Assembly (NCBI RefSeq): GCF_003710915.1
Contig: NZ_RHHR01000015.1
Span: forward strand, 62,001 to 126,000
Origin: Brevibacillus invocatus
GTDB lineage: Bacteria > Bacillota > Bacilli > Brevibacillales > Brevibacillaceae
DNA: 64,000 nt
Direction: 5' to 3'
In this document: positions 26,218-34,792 of the stretch, piece by piece
Position numbering within the stretch: position 1 is the stretch's first letter
Layout: each line of letters begins with the position of its first letter
Made by a program: the position numbers and the translations under genes
The notes under the pieces: generated by a model
What the model saw: only the letters and a program-made list of their open reading frames with translations
Databases searched by the model: none
What the model was told of the DNA's origin: nothing

Positions 26218-26901
26218 ATGGGTTCATCATATGGTTTATTTGTGAAAGGGATGAAACAGATCATTCCGGTCGCAGCGGCCGGGATCATCGACGGTATCGT
26301 GTTTGGTCTTTTGGCCAGACAGGCTGGTCTGGGTGTGACCGAAGCGGTCTTGTTTTCTTTGCTGGTCAATGCAGGTTCGTCCCAGTTTGCGGCGGTTGGC
26401 TTGATCTCGCAGGGGATTGTCGGATGGCCAATCCTGCTTTCTACCTTATTGTTAAACGCGCGCCATCTGTTATATGGGCTTTCATTGGGTCCGAAGTTTC
26501 AGGGGACGCCCGCCTGGAAGCTATCTTTGATGGGCTTGGGTTTGAATGATGAGACGTACGCATTGAAGGCGACGTATCTGGATACGGGCGGGAAGCCGAG
26601 TCTCGCGTTTTTTGCCGGAGCCGGCATCGTGGATTATTTGATCTGGAACGCGAGTACGTTTGCCGGAGCCTGGTTCGGAGCGGCGTTTACCGAGACCGAA
26701 GCTTACGGACTGGATTTTGCCTTTATCGCCACGTTCCTGGGCTTTCTCGCTGTCAATTTGTTCAGCTCCCTTCATGTTAAAGTGGCGGGATGTGCCGCAG
26801 CAGCGGCCTGCATCGGCTACTGGCTTGGTGGGGGAACAGCAGCAGTGATCGTAGGAACCTTGACTGCGGTCGTGATTGGGGCGGTGAACGGTGAACGATA
26901 A
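26218..26901 (+). CDS. azlC: AzlC-family branched-chain amino acid exporter, large subunit
   Basis: A 227-aa membrane protein with several hydrophobic spans and the AzlC motif GIIDGIVFGLLARQAGLG followed by NAGSSQFAAVGLI and LNARHLLYGLSL. In B. subtilis and Corynebacterium the AzlCD/BrnFE pair exports Leu, Ile and Val; that substrate is inherited from the family. ATG 26218 has a weak ribosome binding site. Its 3' end overlaps azlD by 11 nt. Confidence 0.92.
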   Translation: MGSSYGLFVKGMKQIIPVAAAGIIDGIVFGLLARQAGLGVTEAVLFSLLVNAGSSQFAAVGLISQGIVGWPILLSTLLLNARHLLYGLSLGPKFQGTPAWKLSLMGLGLNDETYALKATYLDTGGKPSLAFFAGAGIVDYLIWNASTFAGAWFGAAFTETEAYGLDFAFIATFLGFLAVNLFSSLHVKVAGCAAAAACIGYWLGGGTAAVIVGTLTAVVIGAVNGER

Positions 26902-27217
26902 TATCGTCTGGATGATTGTGCTGATGGCGCTGATTACGTATTTGACGAGATTTCCGATGCTTTTGATCAGCTCGCGATGGGAGATCCCTGCCTGGCTGAA
27001 GCGGGGACTGGCGATGGTGCCAGTAGGTGTGTTCAGCTCCATGACGATTCCGCCGATATTGTTCCACATGCGCGAGGGAGTATGGAACCCGGAGTACCTC
27101 GTGGCGGGTGTCGTGTCGCTTGCGGTGGGCTGGTGGAGAAAGCAGATTGTCTGGGCCTTGGTAGCAGGGGTAGTCGTGATTGCCTTGTATCGGCAGGTTC
27201 TATTGTTCATTTTATAA
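26891..27217 (+). CDS. azlD: AzlD-family branched-chain amino acid exporter, small subunit
   Basis: A 108-aa hydrophobic protein with the AzlD features LITYLTRFPMLL, WLKRGLAMVPVGVFSSMTIPPIL and three to four membrane spans. GTG 26891 lies within the end of azlC, indicating translational coupling. Forms the exporter with AzlC. A terminator follows after 28 nt. Confidence 0.92.
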   Translation: MNDNIVWMIVLMALITYLTRFPMLLISSRWEIPAWLKRGLAMVPVGVFSSMTIPPILFHMREGVWNPEYLVAGVVSLAVGWWRKQIVWALVAGVVVIALYRQVLLFIL

Positions 27218-27245
27218 GGTTTCGTAAAAGGACAGGATATAGACC

Positions 27246-27282
27246 AAAACAGCCAAGAGAGCATGAATTATGGCTGTTTTTT
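27246..27282 (+). terminator. Terminator after azlCD
   Basis: AAAACAGCCA (27246-27255) pairs with TGGCTGTTTT (27271-27280), followed by further T residues. Confidence 0.85.
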
Positions 27283-27323
27283 CTATTTTACGTGAGGAAT
27301 GCTACGGCGAATGACTCATCAAG

Positions 27324-27554
27324 ATGGGCCTCGACGAGAATAGGCAGCTTGTGCTGACCGCAAGTCTTACCAACAAGAAGAAAAAGGATGTTACGAAGTC
27401 TGCAGAATGGGAATCGGAAGACCCTGATGTAGTCAGTTCCACAGGTCATGCCGGGGACCGCAATCTGGTATGGGCATTTTCTAACCATGGCATCTACGAG
27501 CTGTCTACTCCTTTAATGGGTGAACCTAAAAACGGTTTGCCACAGGCAAAATAG
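27324..27554 (+). CDS. Small protein resembling a fragment of a bacterial Ig-like (BIG2) domain
   Basis: A 76-aa open frame between two terminators. The segment LVLTASLTNKKKKDVTKSAEWESEDPDVVSSTG looks like one strand set of a BIG2/Ig-like domain of the kind found in surface proteins (DVT...a.W.S.dp.V). There is no signal peptide, no good ribosome binding site and no remaining parent protein, so it is probably a degraded remnant. The rest of the 27218-27643 interval contains only the two terminators. Confidence 0.35.
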   Translation: MGLDENRQLVLTASLTNKKKKDVTKSAEWESEDPDVVSSTGHAGDRNLVWAFSNHGIYELSTPLMGEPKNGLPQAK

Positions 27555-27569
27555 CTGAAACACGTCCAA

Positions 27570-27618
27570 GGGGGCTCCAGAAAGTCGGTGTTGACCGATT
27601 TCCTGGAGCCCCCCTTTT
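27570..27618. terminator. Long-stem bidirectional terminator before iclR-type gene
   Basis: GGGGGCTCCAG (27570-27580) pairs with CTGGAGCCCCC (27603-27613), with an inner AAGTCGGT/ACCGATTT stem and CTTTT after. It can stop transcription from the left and from the minus-strand regulator gene. Confidence 0.8.
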
Positions 27619-27643
27619 AATGAGCATCTGAAATTCCTCGATT

Positions 27644-28399
27644 TCAAGGCCGATAACCCAACTGCACCGACATCTCCTGAACCGTCTCCAGCACCTCGCG
27701 CAGGATATTATCGAGCTCAGGCTGGACACGATCGGACGGTCCGACGACACTGATCGAGGCTGCAACCTGATCCGACGAATCAAAGATCGGTGCCGCCACT
27801 CCAGTCACACCTTCGTTGCGGCGATTGGAGCTGACTTCGTAGCCGTGCTCCCGGATGATCTGCAGATTTTGCTTGATCTCTTCCGTGGAAGTGTACGAAT
27901 GTTCGGTATACGTCTTCAATGGTTCTGCCAAAATCTCTTCCTGAAATTCGTCTGGTTGATAGGCGAGCAGTACACGGGCCGCAGAAGTCGAGTAGAGCGG
28001 AAATCGACGGAACGATTCTACGGTAAAACGGATCGGATGAGGGGAATCTACTTTGGCGACGTAGATGGCATCCTTTCCGTCTCTGACACAGAGGACGACC
28101 AGCTCGCTGGTACGTGACAACAGCCGATTGATATACGGCATGGAAAAATCTACAATGTCGTGATTCTTCAGTACTTTTGTGCCAAGCTCCAGCAAGGTGT
28201 AGCCAAGCGTATACTGCTTGGTTTTTTCATTTTGCCGGATAAAACCCTCCGACTCCAGGGTAGTGAGCAGCTTGTGGACGGCTCCTTTGGAAAGCTGAAG
28301 CTTTTTGCTCAGTTCGGTTACACCCAGCTCCTTGGGAGAGTCCAAAAAGATTTTTAATAGTTTACAGCCATTACGAACAGAAGAGAGAACTTGATCCAT
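27644..28399 (-). CDS. IclR-family transcriptional regulator
   Basis: A 251-aa regulator. The N-terminal helix-turn-helix (GVTELSKKLQLSKGAVHKLLTTLESEGFIRQ, about 24-55) is followed by the IclR effector domain with FPLYSTSAARVLLAY and GVTGVAAPIFDSSDQVAASISVVGP. ATG 28399 follows GAAGGAG; an in-frame start at 28441 has no ribosome binding site. It is divergent from an ABC transporter and peptidase operon, with two palindromes in the shared region, and so probably controls that operon in response to an imported compound. Confidence 0.92.
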   Translation of the reverse strand: MDQVLSSVRNGCKLLKIFLDSPKELGVTELSKKLQLSKGAVHKLLTTLESEGFIRQNEKTKQYTLGYTLLELGTKVLKNHDIVDFSMPYINRLLSRTSELVVLCVRDGKDAIYVAKVDSPHPIRFTVESFRRFPLYSTSAARVLLAYQPDEFQEEILAEPLKTYTEHSYTSTEEIKQNLQIIREHGYEVSSNRRNEGVTGVAAPIFDSSDQVAASISVVGPSDRVQPELDNILREVLETVQEMSVQLGYRP

Positions 28400-28503
28400 G
28401 CACACGTCTCCTTCAAAGTACAGTGACCTCAATTCTACCATAATAAGGTATTCGTACTTTACGTTTTTTTCGAAACAATCTTGAATTGTCAGTCTACTTA
28501 TGG

Positions 28504-28555
28504 TAGTGTAACACTATCGTTCTCGAATAGCAAACACCGTTCTCTATTCGTGAAC
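28504..28555. promoter_or_regulatory. Two palindromes between iclR-type gene and ABC operon (candidate operators)
   Basis: TAGTGTAACACTA (28504-28516) is a 13-bp palindrome overlapping a possible -10. A second inverted repeat, GTTC-T-CGAATAG (28519-28530) with CTATTCG-T-GAAC (28544-28555), is perfect apart from one T/T pair. A TTGTCA that could act as a -35 lies about 17 bp upstream of TAACAC. Location between divergent genes suits IclR binding. Confidence 0.45.
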
Positions 28556-28583
28556 AAACTAGAAAATCGGGGGTTGAACTCAG

Positions 28584-29711
28584 ATGAAGAAAAAAGCTCT
28601 ATCCGTACTCTCCATTTTTGCTTTGACAGGCTCACTGTTGGTGGGATGTTCTTCCACACCTGCACCGCAATCTTCTGCACCAGCTCCAACACCAGCTCCA
28701 GAAAATGCACCTGCTGCTGAACAACAGGTACAGCTGGAAGATTCCCTGATCGTATCAGGTAATGGTGCGACGGTAGAAAAGCTGATGAAAGACGAGATCT
28801 TCAAGAAGTTTAACGAGAAGTACCCGAATGTGAAGCTGACATACGTATCCGGGGTTTCTACCGAGATCGTAGCGAAAGTAAAAGCACAGCAAAACGCTCC
28901 ACAGATCGACATCGCGATTATCGAAGGTGGAGAGCAAGAAAAAGGACGTCTCGAAGGACTATAGGAACCACTTAACGAAGCAGAAATCCCGAATATGAAA
29001 AACATTTCCAAGGATTTGCTTGTAGCGGATAACAGTGGTGCAACGGTTAACTTTACCCCAATGGGTATTTCCTACAATAGCGAAATCGTAAAAGAAAAGA
29101 ACCTGCCGGTACCTACCTCCTGGAATGACCTGGCGAAGCCTGAGTTGAAAGGCAACATCACGATGACAGACGTAGCGAGCAACTTCGGACGTTCTGCCAC
29201 AATCATGATGGCGTATGCCAACGGCGGTTCCGAAAAGAACATGGAACCAGGATTTGAAAAGCTGACCACCATCGCGGGCTACATGCCGACATTTGCTAAG
29301 AGTGCAGCGCAATTGCAACAAAACCTGCAAAATAAAACGTCTGCTTACACCACTTGGACAATGGCTCGCAGCTTGACGCAAAAAGCAGCTGGTCTGCCAA
29401 TCGAGTTCGTCTTCCCGCAAGAAGGTGCTAACCTCGTTCCAACGATTGCTTCTCTCGTAAAAAATGCCAAGCATCCAGAAGCAGCAAAAGCATTTATCGA
29501 CTTCCTGCTGACTGACGAAGTACAAACCATGTATGCAACCAAGCTGTTCTACAATCCTTCCACAGCTGTCGCGTTGCCTGATGAAGTTGCCAAAGCACTC
29601 GAATTCGATCGTTCCAAAGTGGTTGTATTCGACTATGAAGTGATCAGCAAAGAAACGGCTGCATGGCTGGACCGCTTTAACAGAGAAATTGCACCAAACA
29701 CAGGAAAGTAG
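28584..29711 (+). pseudogene. ABC transporter substrate-binding lipoprotein (spermidine/AEP type), interrupted by in-frame TAG
   Basis: The frame runs 375 codons with a single TAG at codon 127 (28962-28964), in the same frame on both sides (RLEGL-stop-EPLNEAEIPNM). The N-terminal part has a signal peptide and lipobox LVGC (Cys22), a Pro/Ala linker and SLIVSGNGATVEKLMKDEIFKKF; the C-terminal part has FTPMGISYNSEIVKEKNLPVPTSW and AKAFIDFLLTDEVQ, typical of group 8/PotD-like binding proteins. The four downstream genes are intact. Without readthrough only a 126-aa fragment is made. May be a real nonsense mutation, a sequencing error or suppression. ATG 28584 follows GGGGG. Confidence 0.8.
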
Positions 29712-29720
29712 GTGTCCTTT

Positions 29721-30818
29721 TTGGCAAAGGTATATGACGTCGAACTACGGAACATCATGAAAAAATTCCAAAACAATGTCGTGGTTCAGGACTTCAACCT
29801 GCAGGTAGAGCAAGGTGAGTTCGTCTCTTTTCTCGGCCCATCTGGCTGTGGAAAAACAACGACATTAAACATGATCGCTGGCTTTCTGGAACCGGACGGC
29901 GGGGATTTGTTGATCAAGGGACAGCGGATGAACGGTGTTCCCCCATACAAACGGGAGTTGGGCATGGTGTTTCAGACCTACTCCCTGTTCCCACACATGA
30001 CCGTTGCGGAAAACATCGCGTACGGATTGAAACTGAGAAAAGTAAACAAAGCAGAGATGAAGGAGCGCGTCGATCGCGTCCTGTCTCTCGTCAAGCTGCC
30101 GAACGTAGCAGACCGCTATCCGAAGCAGCTGTCCGGTGGACAACGCCAGCGGATCGCCATCGCGCGTGCACTGGTGATCGAGCCCTCGCTCTTGCTGTTG
30201 GACGAGCCACTGAGCAACCTGGATGCCAAATTGCGCGAAGAGCTGCGTGACGAGTTGAAACGCCTGCACCATGAGATTGGCGTAACAACTATTTTCGTAA
30301 CGCATGACCAGGAAGAAGCCTTGTCCTTGTCCGATCGCATCGTCGTGTTGAACCACGGCTTTGTCGAGCAGATCGGGACACCCCTGGAGATTTACAATCA
30401 GCCTGCTTCCGAATTCGTCCACACCTTTATCGGCAAGACCAACCGCCTGGAAGGGGAAGTCGTCGAGGTGGACGGTGATCGGATCACGGTACAAACGCCA
30501 GAAGGCATGCTGATTCATGCAGCGAAACAAAGCCGCAGCTTTACACCAAAACAAAAAGTAGTGGCTTTTGTAAGACCGGAGAAGATTGTCCTGTCCCAGA
30601 CCGATTCAGGCGATGCTGCCAACAAGGTGAAGGGGAATTTGCAGCTGGCTTCCTTCCTCGGCTCCTATACCGAGTGTGAAGTAAAAGTCGGCGGTCAATC
30701 CTTGTCGGTAAAAATTCAGAAGCTGATCGACAAAGCAGCAGCGCAAGAGGCTGAAAAAGGCATTTACTGCCACTGGAATGCAGAAGATGTGCTGATCATG
30801 CCGACGGAGAGGGGATGA
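29721..30818 (+). CDS. ABC transporter ATP-binding protein (PotA/FbpC type)
   Basis: A 365-aa ATPase: Walker A GPSGCGKT (39-46), Q-loop VFQTYSLFPHMTV, signature LSGGQRQRIAIARAL, Walker B LLLLDEPLSNLD, switch THDQEEAL, and a C-terminal TOBE region (NRLEGEVVEV, FVRPEKI). TTG 29721 has AGGTG six nt upstream; GTG 29712, immediately after the binding-protein stop, is the alternative. Energises the permease pair that follows. Substrate class could be polyamine, 2-aminoethylphosphonate, iron or an organic conjugate. Confidence 0.92.
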   Translation: MAKVYDVELRNIMKKFQNNVVVQDFNLQVEQGEFVSFLGPSGCGKTTTLNMIAGFLEPDGGDLLIKGQRMNGVPPYKRELGMVFQTYSLFPHMTVAENIAYGLKLRKVNKAEMKERVDRVLSLVKLPNVADRYPKQLSGGQRQRIAIARALVIEPSLLLLDEPLSNLDAKLREELRDELKRLHHEIGVTTIFVTHDQEEALSLSDRIVVLNHGFVEQIGTPLEIYNQPASEFVHTFIGKTNRLEGEVVEVDGDRITVQTPEGMLIHAAKQSRSFTPKQKVVAFVRPEKIVLSQTDSGDAANKVKGNLQLASFLGSYTECEVKVGGQSLSVKIQKLIDKAAAQEAEKGIYCHWNAEDVLIMPTERG

Positions 30819-30821
30819 CGT

Positions 30822-31664
30822 ATGAGCAGACGTCTTTCCATCACGCTGTTGACTGCACCTGCCCTGATCCTGCTTCTGGGGGTCTTTCTGATCCCCATGC
30901 TGTTGATGCTGCTGCTTAGTTTTCAGGATGGTCAACAAGCGTTTACGCTGGCTAACTACTCGCTATTCTTTCAGGATACCTTTTACCTGGACATTCTCTG
31001 GAGAACGATTCGCGTCAGCCTTTGGACCGTTCTTGCCACCCTCGTACTCGGTTATCCGGTAGCCATGTTCATGGCACAGGCCTCGGGAAAAATGCGCGGG
31101 ATTGTCACCATGTGCGTACTGGCTCCTCACTTGATCAGCGTGGTCATTCGCAACTTCGGCTGGGTGGTCGTATTGGGTGAAAAGGGCTGGGTCAATGAAA
31201 TGCTGATGGCAATGGGAATTATCGAAACACCACTTCGCCTGCTGTACAACGAGCTGGGCGTGGTCATCGGTCTGACGGATTCCTTCATCGCCTATATGGT
31301 ACTGGCATTGGCTACGAGTCTGTACGCGATCGATCCTTCGCTGAACAAGGCAGCTTCGATTTTGGGTGCCTCGCGTGCCCGCACGTTCTTCTCGGTGACG
31401 CTGCCGCTCAGTCTTCCTGGTATCGTGGCTGGGACGACACTGGTATTCAGCTTGTCGATGAGCGCATTCGTGACACCTGCCCTGATGGGGGGAACCTCCG
31501 TGAAGGTGATTCCGGTACTCGCTTATGAACAAATCATGTCGACCTTGAACTGGCCGCTGGGTGCAGCGCTTGCCTTCCTCTTGCTCGGAAGCACGATTGT
31601 GTTGGTCAGCCTGTACACGAAACTGATTGAAAACAAGAGATACAAAGAGGTGTTTGCGTCATGA
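30822..31664 (+). CDS. ABC transporter permease (PotB type)
   Basis: A 280-aa permease with about six membrane spans and the cytoplasmic EAA-like loop KAASILGASRARTFFSVTLP that docks on the ATPase. Three bases separate it from the ATPase gene, and its last four bases overlap the next permease (ATGA). Confidence 0.92.
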   Translation: MSRRLSITLLTAPALILLLGVFLIPMLLMLLLSFQDGQQAFTLANYSLFFQDTFYLDILWRTIRVSLWTVLATLVLGYPVAMFMAQASGKMRGIVTMCVLAPHLISVVIRNFGWVVVLGEKGWVNEMLMAMGIIETPLRLLYNELGVVIGLTDSFIAYMVLALATSLYAIDPSLNKAASILGASRARTFFSVTLPLSLPGIVAGTTLVFSLSMSAFVTPALMGGTSVKVIPVLAYEQIMSTLNWPLGAALAFLLLGSTIVLVSLYTKLIENKRYKEVFAS

Positions 31665-32461
31665 AAAAGATCAATGTTCTCGGGCTCATCACCTTCATTG
31701 TCATCATCTTGGTCAATCTGCCGTTTTTGGTCATTATTCCAAGCTCCTTTACAGCCGCAGGCTATCTGGCATTTCCACCAGAAGGCTTCTCATGGAAATG
31801 GTATGCGATGATTCTGGACAGACCGGAATTCATCGATTCCTTCTGGACGAGCATCAAGCTGGCGACACTGACTGCGATCCTGGCCACTGTATTGGGAACG
31901 CTGGCAGCCTTCGCCTTGTCCAAATACAAGTTTCGCGGGAGCGGCTACATCAACGCTTTGATGCTCTCGCCGCTGACTGTTCCGTCTTTGATTATCGGGA
32001 TTTCTGCGCTGCTGTTCTTTACACGCATTGGCATCGCAGGTACGTTTACGGGTCTTTTGCTCGCCCATATCCTGATTTCCATCCCGTACGTGGTTCGTCT
32101 GGTGCTGACCGGGCTCAGCTCGTTTGACTACACACTGGAAAAGGCGGGTTACATGCTGGGTGCTCATCCGTTCCGCGTATTCTGGGATATTACGCTGCCA
32201 CTCGTGCGTCCAGCGATTGCATCAGGGATGATCTTCTCCTTCCTGACCTCGTTTGACAACGTGACAGTATCGCTGTTCCTGGTGGCGCCGGATACGACGA
32301 CGCTGCCGCTCGCGATCTTTAGTTACATGCAGGAAACACTTGACCCGCTGGTTGCTTCGATCTCATCGGTCGTTATTCTGCTAAGTCTTGTGTTCATTAT
32401 CTTGTTGGAAAAAGTGTACGGACTGGAGCGCCTGTTCGGACTTAATTCTCAATCACATTAA
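31661..32461 (+). CDS. ABC transporter permease (PotC type)
   Basis: A 266-aa permease, second half of the heterodimeric channel. It has six hydrophobic spans and the EAA-like loop EKAGYMLGAHPFRVFWDITLPLV. ATG 31661 overlaps the preceding stop, showing translational coupling. The M20 peptidase gene follows 12 nt later. Confidence 0.92.
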   Translation: MKKINVLGLITFIVIILVNLPFLVIIPSSFTAAGYLAFPPEGFSWKWYAMILDRPEFIDSFWTSIKLATLTAILATVLGTLAAFALSKYKFRGSGYINALMLSPLTVPSLIIGISALLFFTRIGIAGTFTGLLLAHILISIPYVVRLVLTGLSSFDYTLEKAGYMLGAHPFRVFWDITLPLVRPAIASGMIFSFLTSFDNVTVSLFLVAPDTTTLPLAIFSYMQETLDPLVASISSVVILLSLVFIILLEKVYGLERLFGLNSQSH

Positions 32462-32473
32462 GGAAGAGGCAAT

Positions 32474-33610
32474 ATGTCAATGCACACGTATATCGAAGAA
32501 AACCTGCAACACTTTCTCCAACTATTGGAAGCCTCGGTGAACATGGATTCCCCGTCAAAAAATAAACGACTGGGAGACCAGATGGCAAAGTGGTTCGCGG
32601 AGCAGTTCGAATCACTGACCGGGGGCAAGGCGGAACTAGTAGCAAATGCGACCTATGGCGATCAGGTGCGTTGCACATTGGGAGAAGGGGACAAGCAGGT
32701 TCTCATCATCGGCCACTACGATACCGTATGGCCGGAGGGGGAAGCGGCGCGCCGTCCTTTCTCGATGCGCGATGGCAAGGCATACGGACCCGGCGTCTAC
32801 GATATGAAGGCAGGGGTCTTGCAAGCCATGTTCGCGATGCGGGCATTGGTGCAGCTAGGCCGCTTGCCAGCGGACAAAAAAATCGTGCTGATTTTAAGCA
32901 GTGACGAAGAGATCGGCAGCCCGACTTCACGAGAGCTCGTCGAGCAGGAAGCTGTGCGTTCGATGGCGAGTTTTGTTCTGGAACCGCCGAGTGAACCGGT
33001 CGGTGCGCTGAAAACCTGGCGCAAGGGAAGCGGGCACTTTACCCTGCAAGCACGCGGGATCTCTTCTCATGCTGGCGTCGATCATCAAAAGGGTGTATCT
33101 GCCATCGAAGAGCTGTCGCGCCAAATCCAGTTTCTGCATTCATTGACGGATTACGAAAAAGGAACAACGCTCAATGTAGGGCTGGTCAAAGGCGGAATTG
33201 GCTCCAATGTCGTGGCAGATCTTGCAGAAGCAGAAGTCGATGTCCGATTCATGACGATCGCAGAAGCGAACCGGATTGAGCAGGTGTTCCATGCCCTCTC
33301 GCCACAGCTGGAGGGAGCGAGGATCCAAGTCTCGGGGGGCATTCGCCGTCCGCCCATGGAACGCACGGATGAGACGGAGCGGTTGTTTGCGCTCGCTCAA
33401 TCCATCAGTCACGACGAATTGGGCTTTACCTTGCATGAGTCTGGTACAGGCGGTGTAAGTGACGGGAATTTTGCCGCGGCTTGCGGAAGCCCTACCCTGG
33501 ATGGACTCGGTGCGAGAGGCGATTTTGCTCATTCGCCCGATGAGTTTGTGGAGCTCGCAGAGGTGCCGATACGGACGGCTCTCTTGGCGAGGTTGATAGA
33601 GGAAGTATAG
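32474..33610 (+). CDS. M20-family metallopeptidase (carboxypeptidase G2-like)
   Basis: A 378-aa cytosolic dizinc hydrolase. Metal and catalytic motifs are complete: GHYDTVWPEG (first His/Asp), GPGVYDMKAG (bridging Asp), SSDEEIGS (catalytic and ligand Glu), FVLEPP (ligand Glu) and DFAHSPDEFVEL (last His). A lid/dimerisation domain with SSHAGVDHQKG lies in the middle. Carboxypeptidase G2-type enzymes release C-terminal glutamate or other amino acids from conjugates. As the last gene of the transporter operon, it probably hydrolyses the imported compound. No signal peptide. Confidence 0.9.
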   Translation: MSMHTYIEENLQHFLQLLEASVNMDSPSKNKRLGDQMAKWFAEQFESLTGGKAELVANATYGDQVRCTLGEGDKQVLIIGHYDTVWPEGEAARRPFSMRDGKAYGPGVYDMKAGVLQAMFAMRALVQLGRLPADKKIVLILSSDEEIGSPTSRELVEQEAVRSMASFVLEPPSEPVGALKTWRKGSGHFTLQARGISSHAGVDHQKGVSAIEELSRQIQFLHSLTDYEKGTTLNVGLVKGGIGSNVVADLAEAEVDVRFMTIAEANRIEQVFHALSPQLEGARIQVSGGIRRPPMERTDETERLFALAQSISHDELGFTLHESGTGGVSDGNFAAACGSPTLDGLGARGDFAHSPDEFVELAEVPIRTALLARLIEEV

Positions 33611-33626
33611 GAAGCTAGTAAAAGCG

Positions 33627-33672
33627 AAAGCACCTGCAAGCTGTCTCGTGGACATCTGTGCAGGTGCTTTTC
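33627..33672 (+). terminator. Terminator of the ABC-peptidase operon
   Basis: AAAGCACCTGCA (33627-33638) pairs with TGCAGGTGCTTTT (33659-33671). Confidence 0.85.
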
Positions 33673-33750
33673 AATTAGCAGAAAGATTTGTAAAAATGGA
33701 GAAATCATCCTATAGTGAAATGAGAGGATGAAGGAAGGAGCTGAATACCG

Positions 33751-34725
33751 ATGAGATATCATCGCTTGGGAAACAGTGGATTGCAAGTATCGGCGATGGG
33801 GATTGGAACCAATTCCTTTGGAGGACGTGCAGACGAGGCAGCCTCGCTGGCGATCATTGACGCAGCATTGGAGGGCGGTATCAATTTTATCGATACCGCC
33901 AATATTTATACGGGAACAGAATCAGAGCGCATCATCGGAAAAGCATTGGAAGGACGCAGACATGATGTCGTACTGGCGACCAAGGCCGGCTTGCCACGCG
34001 GAGAGGGAGTCAATCAGCGAGGATCTTCACGCTACCATTTGCAGAAGGAGCTGGAAGGCAGTCTGAAGCGCTTGCGCACCGATTATGTGGACCTTTACCA
34101 GATCCATACCTTCGATCCGCACACACCGTTGGAAGAAACACTGAGAGCGCTGGATGACATGGTACGCTCTGGTAAAGTTCGCTATATCGGCGCTTCCAAC
34201 TACTTCGCCTGGGAACTGATGAAAGCGCTCGGAATCAGTGAGCTGAAAGGCCTGAATCGCTTCGCATCTCTGCAAATCAGCTACTCGCTGGCAGACCGGA
34301 CACCGGAGCGCGAAATGATTCCGCTTTGCCTGGATCAGGGATTGGGAATTATTCCGTATTTCCCGCTGGCAGGCGGCATTCTGACAGGAAAGTATACCTC
34401 AGCCGAACAGGCACCGGAAGGCTCACGTCTGGAAAAAGAACCGCGCTTTGGCAGATTGCTCGGACAGGATAAGATCGAGCTGGGCAAGCAGGTCGCAGAT
34501 CTCGCGCACGAGCTGGGCATGACGCCAAGCGTTCTTTCTATCGCCTGGCTGATGAACAAGCCTGCTGTCTCTTCCGTAATCGTCGGCGCTTCGCGTGTCG
34601 AGCAGCTGAGCACCAATCTGGAGAGTGCCTCGGTAGAGCTGGGCGCGGACACCATGAAGCGTCTGGATGAACTGAGTGATCCGTATCGTCTGGGTGAGCC
34701 GTTCGGGTTTTATCGCCTGCCATAG
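33751..34725 (+). CDS. Aldo/keto reductase
   Basis: A 324-aa NADPH-dependent oxidoreductase of the TIM-barrel AKR superfamily. The catalytic tetrad is visible: Asp and Tyr in FIDTANIYTGTESE, Lys in LATKAG and His in YQIHTFDPH. The C-terminal cofactor-binding segment SSVIVGASRVEQL is also present. ATG 33751 follows GAAGGAGC. Stands alone between two terminators. Substrate unknown. Confidence 0.93.
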   Translation: MRYHRLGNSGLQVSAMGIGTNSFGGRADEAASLAIIDAALEGGINFIDTANIYTGTESERIIGKALEGRRHDVVLATKAGLPRGEGVNQRGSSRYHLQKELEGSLKRLRTDYVDLYQIHTFDPHTPLEETLRALDDMVRSGKVRYIGASNYFAWELMKALGISELKGLNRFASLQISYSLADRTPEREMIPLCLDQGLGIIPYFPLAGGILTGKYTSAEQAPEGSRLEKEPRFGRLLGQDKIELGKQVADLAHELGMTPSVLSIAWLMNKPAVSSVIVGASRVEQLSTNLESASVELGADTMKRLDELSDPYRLGEPFGFYRLP

Positions 34726-34749
34726 CCTGCCTTTCCGTCAGAATACATA

Positions 34750-34782
34750 AGGACCCTCGCCACTACGGAGTGGGAGGGTCCT
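34750..34782. terminator. Bidirectional terminator between aldo/keto reductase and IMPDH
   Basis: AGGACCCTC (34750-34758) pairs with GAGGGTCCT (34774-34782), with an inner CCACT/AGTGG stem, between convergent genes. Confidence 0.85.
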
Positions 34783-34792
34783 CTTCATTGAA

